Assembly (NCBI RefSeq): GCF_000234095.1
Contig: NZ_JH376800.1
Coordinates: forward strand, 62,001-126,000
Reading direction: 5' to 3'
DNA from: Centipeda infelix ATCC 43532
GTDB taxonomy: Bacteria; Bacillota; Negativicutes; Selenomonadales; Selenomonadaceae
DNA: 64,000 nucleotides
Both the position numbers and the translations under genes were made by a program. The notes under the pieces are model-generated. The model had not been told where the DNA came from and searched no databases. It saw only the letters and a list, made by a program, of their open reading frames with translations. Every line of letters begins with the position of its first letter. Position 1 is the stretch's first letter. Below, one piece after another: positions 40,682 to 48,563 of this stretch.

Positions 40682-40842
40682 GGAAGCCCTGATAAATTCA
40701 GCCCTGTCATCTTGGCGCATCTTTTCTGCCCTCTCTTCGTCGACAAATCCTCCACATAGCTTTGGCTATGCATCCGGTTTGTCTCCTGGATAGGACAAAA
40801 AATCTACACCAATCTGACAGACTTCATTTTATCAGCGATTCC
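40682..40842 (-). repeat. dispersed 160-bp repeat, copy B
   Basis: This is the opposite-strand copy of the element at 22254-22410. Read on the minus strand it starts GGAATCGCTGATAAAAT and ends ATTTATCAG plus a few bases. The block GCATAGCCAAAGCTATG with TGGAGGAT after it is unchanged, while the flanking stems differ. It fills the space between the two rhodanese lipoprotein genes and has no reading frame. Confidence 0.8.
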
Positions 40843-40861
40843 TTGATTGTGAGGTATTGTT

Positions 40862-41275
40862 ATGAGTAAATTCGTTATGGTTCTTTGTCTGAGTGTACTG
40901 ACACTTGGAATTTGCGGATGCGGAAGTGCACAGCCGCAGACGGCCGCACCGAAGTCCGCCGCAGGGACGTTTCAGCGTGTAAGTTCCGATGAGGCAGCAA
41001 AGATGATGGCGGCGGAGCAGGGATATCTGATTGTCGATGTGCGGACGGCGAAGGAATACGCTGACGGGCATATACCGAACGCGATCAATATCCCGAATGA
41101 ATCCATCGGGGGAGCAGCGCCGAAGGAGCTGCCCGATAAAAATCAGAAGATCTTCGTCTACTGCCGCAGCGGCGCACGCAGCGTACAGGCGTCGGAGAAG
41201 CTCGCAGGACTTGGCTATACGAACATCGTCGAGATGGGCGGCATCAACAACTGGCACGGAGATATCGTGAAGTAA
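40862..41275 (+). CDS. rhodanese-domain lipoprotein 2
   Basis: The 137-residue protein has a lipoprotein signal (LGICGC) and one rhodanese domain: LIVDVRTAKEYADGHIPNAINIP and the active-site loop YCRSGARS, the classical form. It is a paralogue of the protein at 40270-40674, sharing the closing NIVEMGGIxxWHGxI region. The pair arose by tandem duplication; the dispersed repeat now lies between them and may bring its own transcription effects. Confidence 0.9.
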   Translation: MSKFVMVLCLSVLTLGICGCGSAQPQTAAPKSAAGTFQRVSSDEAAKMMAAEQGYLIVDVRTAKEYADGHIPNAINIPNESIGGAAPKELPDKNQKIFVYCRSGARSVQASEKLAGLGYTNIVEMGGINNWHGDIVK

Positions 41276-41301
41276 TCCCACATATCATTTTTCACATACG
41301 C

Positions 41302-41340
41302 AAAGAACGCCGTTCCCAACACTTGGGAGCGGCGTTCTTT
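41302..41340. terminator. bidirectional terminator between the rhodanese and ptsG genes
   Basis: A 17-bp inverted repeat with one mismatch (AAAGAACGCCG type) around a short loop serves the convergent genes on both sides. Confidence 0.85.
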
Positions 41341-41365
41341 TCTGTGTTAGGGGATATTGTTTCGC

Positions 41366-43525
41366 TTAGACCTTTGCGACCGGATCGAGTGCGCTGACCT
41401 CGCCCGTGGCGGTCATCTCGATACTCGTGCCCTCGGGCAGACCCGTGAAGATCACGAGACAGGCATCGGACTTTGCATTCTCACGAATGTAGTCGATGTC
41501 GAACTCCATGAGCTTGTCGCCTTTCTTCACCTGCTGTCCCGATTCGACAAAGACCTTGAACCCATGTCCTCCGAGCGCGACCGTATCTACACCGATGTGG
41601 AGCAGATACTCCATGCCGTCCGCGCTCTTCATGCCGATGGCGTGCTTCGTGTCAAAGACAAAGACTACCTCGCCGTCGGCGGGTGCAAACACCTCACCTT
41701 TGCTCGGGTAGATGAAGAAGCCGTCACCCATCATCTTGCTCGCAAACGCCTCGTCAGGTGCCTCCGTGATCGGATGTACTGTGCCTGTGACGGGGCTGCA
41801 GAGCGTGCGCTTTTCGCTTGTGGAAGCCGCTGCCGGTGCTTCTGCGGCGGCGGAATGTCCCTCGACGGGGGCTGCGGCAGGCGCATCATCCTCCGGCTCG
41901 ACCTCGGGTGCTGTCTCAAGATAGGTTTCGAGGTTTGACTTGATGACGGCGACCTGCGGACCGTAGATGACCTGTACGCCCGTGCCCTTCACGATCACGC
42001 CGACCGCGCCCGTCGCCTTGAGCAGTTTTTCATTTACAAGAGAGGAATCTGCGACCGAGCAGCGCAGACGCGTTGCGCAGCAGTCCACGGACGTGATGTT
42101 GCGTTTGCTGCCGAGGCCGCGTGCAATCGCCGCGCTCTTTGCGTCACCCGATGCACCGCTGTTCGAGCCGACCGCGCCCTCGCGTGCCTTGTAGTCCGCC
42201 TTTGTATAGAGCTTCGTCTCCTCGTCATCGTCCTCACGGCCCGGTGTCTTGAAGCCGAAGTGCTGAATCATCCAGCGGAAGATGAAGTAGTAGAGGAAGA
42301 AGTAGATCACACCGACAGGGATGACATACATCCAGTTCGTTTTTGCCTCACCCTGCAAAATACCGAAGATGAAGAAATCGAGGAGACCGCCGGAGAACGT
42401 AAGCCCCACGGCGATGTTCAGCATGTGTGCAATCATGTACGCCGCACCCGCAAGTGCGACCTGCACCGCGAAGAGCGCGGGTGCAACGAAGAGGAACGAG
42501 AACTCAATCGGTTCCGTGATGCCCGTGAGCATACAGGTGAGTGCCGCCGAGAGAAGCAGGCCGCCCGCGACCTTCTTCTTTTCGGGGCGTGCGCAGTGGT
42601 ACATGGCGAGTGCCGCGCCCGGCAGACCGAAGATCATAAAGATGAACTCACCCGAGAAGTACCGCGTCGCGTCTGCACTGAAATGTGCGACGTTCGGTGA
42701 GGCAAGCTGTGCGAAGAAGATGTTCTGACCGCCCTGGATGAGCTGTCCGTCGATCATCATCGAGCCGCCGACTCCGGTCTGCCAGAACGGCAGGTAGAAT
42801 ACGTGGTGCAGACCGAAGGGGATGAGCGCACGCTTGATGATACCGAAGATCAGCGTACCGATATAGCCCGTGCCTGTGACGAGGCTGCCGAGGGCAAAGA
42901 TGCCCTGCTGGGCGAGCGGCCAGAGGAAGTACATCGCGATGCCGACACCGAGGAAGACAATCGTGGAGATGATCGGGACAAAGCGCGAGCCGCCGAAGAA
43001 GGAGAGCGCGTTCGGCAGAACGATTTTGTGATACTTGTTGTGCAGCCATGCGACGCCGATGCCGACGATGATGCCGCCGAACACACCCATCTGGAACGAC
43101 ATGATACCGCAGGATGCGGCGATCGTTCCTTCGAGGACCGTCGGTGCGATTGAGCCGTCCGGCAGGATCTGACCGCCGAGCTTCAGCATCGCGTTGCAGG
43201 CGGTGTGCATGACGAAGAATGCGATCATCGCCGAGAGTGCCGCGACCTCCTTCTCCGCCTTTGCCATGCCGATGGCGACACCAACCGCGAAGATGATCGG
43301 CAGATTGCCGAAGATCGTGCTGCCGGCGCTCGCCATGATCGTGAGCAGCGCGTTCAGTGCCGTGCCCGTACCGAGGATGCCGCCGAGCCCGTAAGTCTCA
43401 ATCGTCGTCGGATTCGTGAACGACGCGCCGATGCCGAGCAGAATGCCCGCAATCGGCAGAATCGCGACCGGCAGCATAAAGCTGCGCCCGACGCGTTGGA
43501 GCACACCAAAGATTTCATCTTTCAT
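41366..43525 (-). CDS. ptsG: glucose-type PTS permease, domains IIC-IIB-IIA
   Basis: The 719-residue protein takes up and phosphorylates a sugar, most likely glucose, at the inner membrane. Residues 1-430 are the IIC membrane domain (FMLPVAILPIAGILLGIGA, ITEPIEFSFLFVAP). The IIB domain (about 465-545) has the phosphorylated Cys in DCCATRLR. The IIA domain (about 580-719) has the active His in LLHIGVDTVAL. All three in one chain is common in Firmicutes. N-acetylglucosamine permeases share the layout, so the sugar is not certain. The start at 43525 has GAAAGGGG before it; the frame is open further upstream only by chance. Confidence 0.9.
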   Translation of the reverse strand: MKDEIFGVLQRVGRSFMLPVAILPIAGILLGIGASFTNPTTIETYGLGGILGTGTALNALLTIMASAGSTIFGNLPIIFAVGVAIGMAKAEKEVAALSAMIAFFVMHTACNAMLKLGGQILPDGSIAPTVLEGTIAASCGIMSFQMGVFGGIIVGIGVAWLHNKYHKIVLPNALSFFGGSRFVPIISTIVFLGVGIAMYFLWPLAQQGIFALGSLVTGTGYIGTLIFGIIKRALIPFGLHHVFYLPFWQTGVGGSMMIDGQLIQGGQNIFFAQLASPNVAHFSADATRYFSGEFIFMIFGLPGAALAMYHCARPEKKKVAGGLLLSAALTCMLTGITEPIEFSFLFVAPALFAVQVALAGAAYMIAHMLNIAVGLTFSGGLLDFFIFGILQGEAKTNWMYVIPVGVIYFFLYYFIFRWMIQHFGFKTPGREDDDEETKLYTKADYKAREGAVGSNSGASGDAKSAAIARGLGSKRNITSVDCCATRLRCSVADSSLVNEKLLKATGAVGVIVKGTGVQVIYGPQVAVIKSNLETYLETAPEVEPEDDAPAAAPVEGHSAAAEAPAAASTSEKRTLCSPVTGTVHPITEAPDEAFASKMMGDGFFIYPSKGEVFAPADGEVVFVFDTKHAIGMKSADGMEYLLHIGVDTVALGGHGFKVFVESGQQVKKGDKLMEFDIDYIRENAKSDACLVIFTGLPEGTSIEMTATGEVSALDPVAKV

Positions 43526-43593
43526 AACGTAACCCCTTTCCCCCTCCGCATTCATCTCCATCCGTACAGCCTCCCCTTTGGGCGATACATGGA

Positions 43594-43632
43594 AAAACAC
43601 CGAAAAGATCGTGAAAACTATGCTGGTGTTTC
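43594..43632 (-). promoter_or_regulatory. possible attenuator in the ptsG leader
   Basis: In the leader, on the minus strand, AAACACC pairs with GGTGTTT across 21 bases and is followed by TTCC. This could act as a terminator under the control of a BglG/GlcT-type antiterminator, but no clear antiterminator target is seen. Confidence 0.3.
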
Positions 43633-43670
43633 GCTGATGAACTGCGGAATCTATAAGATCATACATGATA

Positions 43671-43700
43671 ATTATACCGTAGATGGAGCGAGAGTGTAAA
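43671..43700 (-). promoter_or_regulatory. promoter of ptsG
   Basis: On the minus strand TTTACA and TATAAT are 18 bases apart, leaving a leader of about 140 bases. Confidence 0.6.
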
Positions 43701-43771
43701 GGGATGATTTTGAGAAGAACGACAACAGCGAAAATATTTTGTGGGAGTGTTTCACTGTCATAGCCCATGAT

Positions 43772-44017
43772 ATGATGAAAGACTTTTTGAAGGCACATGA
43801 ACGCGAGGTGATGAATATGGTCGGGGTTGAGTGGGATGAGAAGCTGTTTCGCGAAGCTGTATTTGAGGACGGTCTTGAGCAAGGACTTGAGCAGGGGCGT
43901 ATCTCTGCTGTCCTCAATATGCTGAAGGAAAAACTGCCGCTTGAGATGATTGCACGCATCTCTGAGATGTCGGTTGAAAAAATTCGGGAAATTGGCAAAA
44001 CGCACAGCTTGCTATAG
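43772..44017 (+). pseudogene. C-terminal remnant of a Rpn/PD-(D/E)xK transposase-like protein
   Basis: About 80 residues match only the tail of Rpn-type recombination-promoting nucleases: an EREVMNMVGVEWDEKLFREAVFEDGLEQGLEQGR segment with the usual E-G repeats, then LPLEMIARISEMSVEKIREI. The catalytic domain with the PD-(D/E)xK residues is missing, and upstream of it lies the ptsG promoter. No good ribosome site is seen. I read it as a leftover of a longer mobile gene; a short expressed protein cannot be excluded. Confidence 0.6.
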
Positions 44018-44038
44018 TTGTCTCACGTATGCTATAAT
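44009..44038 (+). promoter_or_regulatory. promoter of ilvB
   Basis: TTGCTA and TATAAT are 18 bases apart, 38 bases before the ilvB start. Confidence 0.6.
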
Positions 44039-44076
44039 ATTTCTATCATTGTTTCGTGAAATTGAGGAGTGCGTGT

Positions 44077-45741
44077 ATGAGAGGTGCGGAGGCGGTTCTG
44101 GCGTGTCTGCGCGAGCAGGGCGTTGATACCTTGTTCGGCTACCCGGGCGGGATGATTTTGCCGCTTTATGATGCTCTCTATGCACAGAAGGAAATACGCC
44201 AGATTCTCGTGACGCATGAGCAGAATGCCGCACATGCGGCGGATGGCTATGCGCGTGCAACGGGGCGCGTCGGAGTCTGCATCGCAACGTCGGGACCAGG
44301 TGCGACGAATCTTGTGACGGGGCTTGCAACGGCGTACATGGACTCGATTCCCATGGTCGCAATCACAGGGCAGGTGGACATCGCCATGCTCGGGCGTGAT
44401 GCCTTTCAGGAGACGGATATCCTCGATGTAACGATGCCTGTCACGAAGCACAACTATAAGATCAAAAATGCGGCGGATCTCGTGCCGACGATCCGCGAGG
44501 CGTTTGCGCTCGCACGCAGCGGCCGGCCGGGGCCTGTGCTCCTTGATGTGCCACGCAATCTCTTCTTCGAGGAGGTCTCCTACGTCGCCGAGAAGCCGGA
44601 GGTACGTACACCCGGCAAGCCCGACGCGGATTTTATGATCTGTGCGGCAGAGGCGGCGGCGGAGATTGTCGCCGCCGAGCACCCGCTCGTGATTGTGGGC
44701 GGCGGCGTGATCTCGGCGGGAACGTCGGCGGAGGTTACGGCGTTCATTGAGAAATATCATTTGCCGGTGGTGCACACGCTCATGGGCATGGGTGCTGTGC
44801 CAAGCACACATCCGCAGATGCTTGGTTTTGCGGGGATGCACGGGGAGAAGGCGGCGAACTATGCCATCGGTGCGGCGGATCTCGTGATTGCGATCGGCAG
44901 CCGTTTTGCCGACCGTCAGACGGGCAATCTCAGCAAGTATACGGCGAACCGCAAGTTCATTCACATTGATATTGACCCCGCTGAGATTGATAAGAACATC
45001 GAAAACAGCCTCGGTCTCGCGGGGGATATGCGTACGATTCTGGAGCTTCTTATGCGGCAGCTCCCGAAGAGTGATCTCGCGGGGTGGTGGGAGCAGATCC
45101 GCACGTGGCAGGAGGAATATGACTACGATTATCACATCGGTCGGCTGACCGTGCCATGGGCTCTGCATCAGGTAGCGCAGAGTACGACGGGCAAGGCGTA
45201 CGCCTATGTGACGGATGTGGGGCAGCATCAGATGTGGGCGGCACTCCATCTGCGCGTGGAGGAGCCGCGGACGTGGCTGACTTCGGGCGGTCTTGGAACG
45301 ATGGGCTACGGCCTTCCTGCTGCGATGGGTGCACAGCTCGCTTGGGGGGATCAGCGACGTGTGATTCACATCACGGGCGACGGCAGCATCAAGATGACGG
45401 GCAATGAGTTCTATACGATTGCACGTCTCGGCCTTCCTGTGATCTCAATCATCGCGAACAACCGCAGTCTCGGCATGATCCGCCAGCTGCAGAAGGTGCT
45501 CTATGATGAGCGATACATTGCTTGTGAGCTCGATCACGAGATGGACTATGTGAAGTATGCGGAGAGCTTTGGTATCCAGGCGGTCAGTGTGTCAACGCAG
45601 GAAGAGTTTGCGGCGGCGCTTAAGAGCGCCCTGGAGGATCGGACGCATCCGCGTGTCATCGTGATGGATGTGTGGCGCAGTTTTGTAGAGCCGATGGCGA
45701 AGGGCGGTGCGCGCATTGATGAGTTTGTCGACTTTAAGTAA
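44077..45741 (+). CDS. ilvB: acetolactate synthase large subunit
   Basis: The 554-residue thiamine-diphosphate enzyme joins two pyruvates, or pyruvate and 2-oxobutyrate, in branched-chain amino acid synthesis. The catalytic Glu is in THEQNAAHAADGYARATG, the central FAD region is present, and the thiamine motif is GDGSIKMTGNEFYTIARLGLPVISIIANN. The ATG at 44077 is preceded by AGGAG. No ilvN or ilvH small subunit follows; instead the next gene is a pseudopilin that overlaps its end. The small subunit must be elsewhere, or the enzyme is a catabolic-type synthase; the FAD region favours the anabolic form. Confidence 0.9.
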   Translation: MRGAEAVLACLREQGVDTLFGYPGGMILPLYDALYAQKEIRQILVTHEQNAAHAADGYARATGRVGVCIATSGPGATNLVTGLATAYMDSIPMVAITGQVDIAMLGRDAFQETDILDVTMPVTKHNYKIKNAADLVPTIREAFALARSGRPGPVLLDVPRNLFFEEVSYVAEKPEVRTPGKPDADFMICAAEAAAEIVAAEHPLVIVGGGVISAGTSAEVTAFIEKYHLPVVHTLMGMGAVPSTHPQMLGFAGMHGEKAANYAIGAADLVIAIGSRFADRQTGNLSKYTANRKFIHIDIDPAEIDKNIENSLGLAGDMRTILELLMRQLPKSDLAGWWEQIRTWQEEYDYDYHIGRLTVPWALHQVAQSTTGKAYAYVTDVGQHQMWAALHLRVEEPRTWLTSGGLGTMGYGLPAAMGAQLAWGDQRRVIHITGDGSIKMTGNEFYTIARLGLPVISIIANNRSLGMIRQLQKVLYDERYIACELDHEMDYVKYAESFGIQAVSVSTQEEFAAALKSALEDRTHPRVIVMDVWRSFVEPMAKGGARIDEFVDFK

Positions 45742-46144
45742 CCATGCGTCTGTGCGACACGCCGAGCGGGGATTTTCTCTGCTCTCGACACTGCTTGCGG
45801 TGATGATCCTCGCGGTGATCCTTGCGATCGCCGTGCCGCGCTTTCAGACGGCGATCAGTACAGCGAATGCGGTGAAGGTACAGGCAGATCTCACGGCCCT
45901 TGACACGGCGATTGTGCTTTATCAGACGGCGAAGGGGCAGAGTCCAAAAAACCTTGATGATCTGGCAGACTATGTGACGGATCTCAAAAATCTCAAGCCG
46001 CCTTCGGGCAATGTGCGCGTCGGGGATCAGGATATCTCCATGGAAGGCAAGACGTATCAGATCGAGAATAAGAACAATGTCTACCGTGCGACGTGCGGCG
46101 GTAAGACGGCGGAGGAGTTTCGTTCACAGCAGACGGCAAAGTAA
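45719..46144 (+). CDS. gspG: major pseudopilin-like protein (GspG/ComGC type)
   Basis: The 141-residue protein has a prepilin leader ending RHAERG, then FSLLSTLLAVMILAVILAIAVPRFQTAI, the hydrophobic helix of type IV pilins and GspG. Residue 5 after cleavage is Ser, where nearly all such proteins have Glu. A globular C-terminal part follows with one Cys. The start at 45719 overlaps ilvB by 23 bases; a GTG at 45752 would give a short leader of seven residues and no overlap and is equally possible. The position before a prepilin peptidase supports the role. Confidence 0.8.
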   Translation: MSLSTLSNHASVRHAERGFSLLSTLLAVMILAVILAIAVPRFQTAISTANAVKVQADLTALDTAIVLYQTAKGQSPKNLDDLADYVTDLKNLKPPSGNVRVGDQDISMEGKTYQIENKNNVYRATCGGKTAEEFRSQQTAK

Positions 46145-46158
46145 GGGAGGCGCACAAT

Positions 46159-46728
46159 ATGCAGGAGGAAGCGCGGATGCTTTTTCCCGCAGGGCGGCCG
46201 CTGTGCCTGCTTTCTGTGCTGTGGCTGCTCGCGGTATGCGGTATTCTCTCTGGTGACGGTCTGAGTGTACGCAGTCTGTGCGGCGGTGTATTTACTGCGA
46301 TACTCCTATGGCTTTCGTATCTTGATCTGCGCGATGGCCTGCTCTACGATGTGATTACGATGCCGTTTGCAGTGGTGGGACTTGCATTTTCCCTGATGGG
46401 CGCTTTAACGTCTGTGGCAAATGCGGTGATTGGTGGGACGCTTTGCGGCGTCTTATTTTATTGCCTGTATATCGCCGCACGCGGCGGACTTGGCGGCGGT
46501 GATGTGAAACTCGCCGCGGGGCTCGGGGTATGGCTCGGATGGGAGGCAGCTGTGGTCGCTGTCTGGATCGCGTTTATGCTTGGCGGCATCACGGCGACAG
46601 TCCTCCTCATCACGCGGCGTAGAAGGCGGCGTGACGGGATTCCGTTCGGCCCCTTTCTCGCGGTCGGCGGCTATGTCGCGTTTGTGGCAGGCACGCAGCT
46701 CTGGCAGCTCTATTGGGGGCGTATCTGA
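46159..46728 (+). CDS. prepilin peptidase, A24 family
   Basis: The 189-residue membrane protease cuts the leaders of the neighbouring pseudopilins. The two active aspartates are in YLDLRDGLLYD and GLGGGDVKLAAG (GxGD type). It has about six spans and lacks the N-terminal methylating zinc-binding domain of PilD/GspO, so it is a short form as in archaeal and some Firmicutes enzymes. GGGAGG precedes the ATG; another start at 46177 also has a good ribosome site. Its stop overlaps the next start in TGATG. Confidence 0.9.
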   Translation: MQEEARMLFPAGRPLCLLSVLWLLAVCGILSGDGLSVRSLCGGVFTAILLWLSYLDLRDGLLYDVITMPFAVVGLAFSLMGALTSVANAVIGGTLCGVLFYCLYIAARGGLGGGDVKLAAGLGVWLGWEAAVVAVWIAFMLGGITATVLLITRRRRRRDGIPFGPFLAVGGYVAFVAGTQLWQLYWGRI

Positions 46729-47249
46729 TGCGGTATCCTGGTGCGCAGGGCATGGCACTCATAAATGTGCTCATTGCGCTCTCCATCATCAGTACGGTAC
46801 TTGCAGTGGCCGTTCCTGTGGCCCTCTCGTTCTATGCACGCGGAGCGACGGAGTACGAGGCGATGCATCTCGTTGGGGAGCTCCGCCGCGTGCAGGCGCT
46901 CAGCCGAACGACGGCAATGCCGCTCTACGTGTTGGAGGGGCGGCCGTCATGGGAGCGCGTTCCACGTTTGCGCATTCGTGCCGACGGTTATGTGCTTCGC
47001 CGCCCCTTTGGCGATGATGTGCGCGTTCATCGTCCGCTGCCGCTCGTGCGTTTTGAGCAGGAGACGCTGAAAAATACGGTCGTAGAGTTCAACCGCAACG
47101 GCGCGATTGCGGATCACTGGAAAAGTCACAATATGACGATCCGCATCTACGTTCCGGGGTATGAGGAGGATGACGTGCGCGTTGTGATCGATCGGGGGGC
47201 TCGTATTCGTCTGCAGAGGGGCGGAGGAAATGTGGCGGATGAGGAATGA
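46728..47249 (+). CDS. gspH: minor pseudopilin, GspH-like
   Basis: The 173-residue protein has a short prepilin leader ending GAQG, then MALINVLIALSIISTVLAVAVPVAL. The fifth residue of the mature form is Asn, not Glu. The rest is a globular domain with strands such as VVEFNRNGAIADHW typical of GspH/FimT. It is coupled to the peptidase gene upstream. Confidence 0.75.
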   Translation: MRYPGAQGMALINVLIALSIISTVLAVAVPVALSFYARGATEYEAMHLVGELRRVQALSRTTAMPLYVLEGRPSWERVPRLRIRADGYVLRRPFGDDVRVHRPLPLVRFEQETLKNTVVEFNRNGAIADHWKSHNMTIRIYVPGYEEDDVRVVIDRGARIRLQRGGGNVADEE

Positions 47250-47616
47250 TGCAGCAGGATGGGTGCTCATGGAGGCGGTGCTGCTCACCTTCATTGTTCT
47301 CACCGTCGCTGCTGCTATCGGCATTTTCATGCGGACGGCACTTGTCCAGGAGCACGCCGCGGCACGCATGGAGGCAGCGTTCCTTGCGCGTGAGCAGCTT
47401 TCCGTATGGGAGGCGGCATTGGATCAGGGCCAGCCACCGCGCAGCGGTGTGACCGAAGTCCGCACGAATAACCGCACCTATCAGATCGAAACCTCAGTCA
47501 CGCGTGCAGAGATTTTTTACGATGTGCACCTGCGGCTTTCGTGGCAGGTGTTGGGGCGCGAGGAAGATGTGGAATATGTGCGGAGGCTGCGTCAGCATGG
47601 TCGGACGAATCCCTAG
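47230..47616 (+). CDS. gspI: minor pseudopilin, GspI-like
   Basis: The 128-residue protein has the leader end NDAAG and the helix WVLMEAVLLTFIVLTVAAAIGIFM, with Glu at position 5. The size and the following REQLSVWEAAL fit GspI, which starts pseudopilus assembly with J and K. It overlaps gspH by 20 bases. A start at 47239 would also work. Confidence 0.72.
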   Translation: MWRMRNDAAGWVLMEAVLLTFIVLTVAAAIGIFMRTALVQEHAAARMEAAFLAREQLSVWEAALDQGQPPRSGVTEVRTNNRTYQIETSVTRAEIFYDVHLRLSWQVLGREEDVEYVRRLRQHGRTNP

Positions 47617-48109
47617 ACGGTGCTGCGGGGAAAGCGGGTTTGTACTGACGGAGATTGCTGTCAGTCTGCCCATCCTCGCGCTCCTTTTGACGTTCCTCGC
47701 CTTCGCCGTCATGTGGAGTTTCCGCAGTTACCGACAGGAGATTGCCGACGCGGAGCTGCAGCAGGAAATGCAGATTGCCGCCGCGCGCATTGTGGAGTCG
47801 GCGCTGCTCTCCGAGCGCATTCGGGAGCGACAGCGCGGTGTGTATGAAATGCGCCAGCGGACATGGGATCGTGAGCCGCTGGATCGGTATTGGGTCAGCA
47901 ACGGAAATCTTGTGTTCAACTATGCAACGTACCCCATTACGGGAGCCTTCTCGGGTGCAGGTGTTCATATCACATCGTTTTCTGTCAAGTCCGATGCGCA
48001 CGCCTCGTGCCTCTATCACATCGAGATGACGGGGCGTAGTATGGTGACCGGGCGCACGTACATGCTGAAGACAAGTGTCTATCTGCGGGAGGATATGGGT
48101 GGTACATAA
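47597..48109 (+). CDS. gspJ: minor pseudopilin, GspJ-like
   Basis: The 170-residue protein has a leader ending GESG and the helix FVLTEIAVSLPILALLLTFLAFAVMW with Glu at position 5. A globular domain of about 130 residues follows (YRQEIADAELQQEMQIAAARI and more). Size and place after the GspI-like gene suggest GspJ. It overlaps its neighbours on both sides. Confidence 0.68.
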   Translation: MVGRIPRRCCGESGFVLTEIAVSLPILALLLTFLAFAVMWSFRSYRQEIADAELQQEMQIAAARIVESALLSERIRERQRGVYEMRQRTWDREPLDRYWVSNGNLVFNYATYPITGAFSGAGVHITSFSVKSDAHASCLYHIEMTGRSMVTGRTYMLKTSVYLREDMGGT

Positions 48110-48563
48110 CGATGAGCGCGGCACGGTCTCTGCCATCGGGCTCTGTGTGCTGACGGCGATTCTCCTCCTCGCGTTTGCAGCGGCGCAGTTCATGCGCGGC
48201 AGCGCGGGCATTGCCTCCGAGTACGAGCGCGAGATGCAGCTGCGTCTTGCCGCCGAGAGCGGCGTGGAGACTGTTGCTGCAGCACTTGAGGCAAATGCGG
48301 ATGCCTACGGTGCGCCGCCCGCCAAGGGAGAACACAGGGAAGTGTCTGTGGGTACAGTCCCGATGGCGGAGAACATCACACTGCGTATTTTTATCGAGAA
48401 CCCGCCGGATACAGCACCCGTGGGTGCGATCAATGTGGTTGCGGCAGCTGTCGATGTGGGCAAGCCGCGCATTCCCGACGGCGAGGATTGGGTGCGGGCG
48501 AAGATTGTCCGTGCGCGGATGGAGAAGAAGGGGGATCGCTATGTCTGGCGGCGTTGGTTTTAG
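48099..48563 (+). CDS. gspK: minor pseudopilin, GspK/PilX-like
   Basis: The 154-residue protein begins with a short leader ending NDERG, then TVSAIGLCVLTAILLLAFAAAQFM, a prepilin-type helix without Glu5, which is normal for GspK. It has REMQLRLAAESGVETVAAALE, the typical region after the helix in GspK and PilX. It is much shorter than GspK of Proteobacteria (about 320 residues). The start is a GTG at 48099 with GGGAGG ahead. Confidence 0.65.
   Translation: MVHNDERGTVSAIGLCVLTAILLLAFAAAQFMRGSAGIASEYEREMQLRLAAESGVETVAAALEANADAYGAPPAKGEHREVSVGTVPMAENITLRIFIENPPDTAPVGAINVVAAAVDVGKPRIPDGEDWVRAKIVRARMEKKGDRYVWRRWF

Noticed and set aside
43526-44005. Longer ptsG with a 160-residue N-terminal extension
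   Set aside because: The upstream part contains the ptsG promoter and leader hairpin and has no ribosome site at its start.
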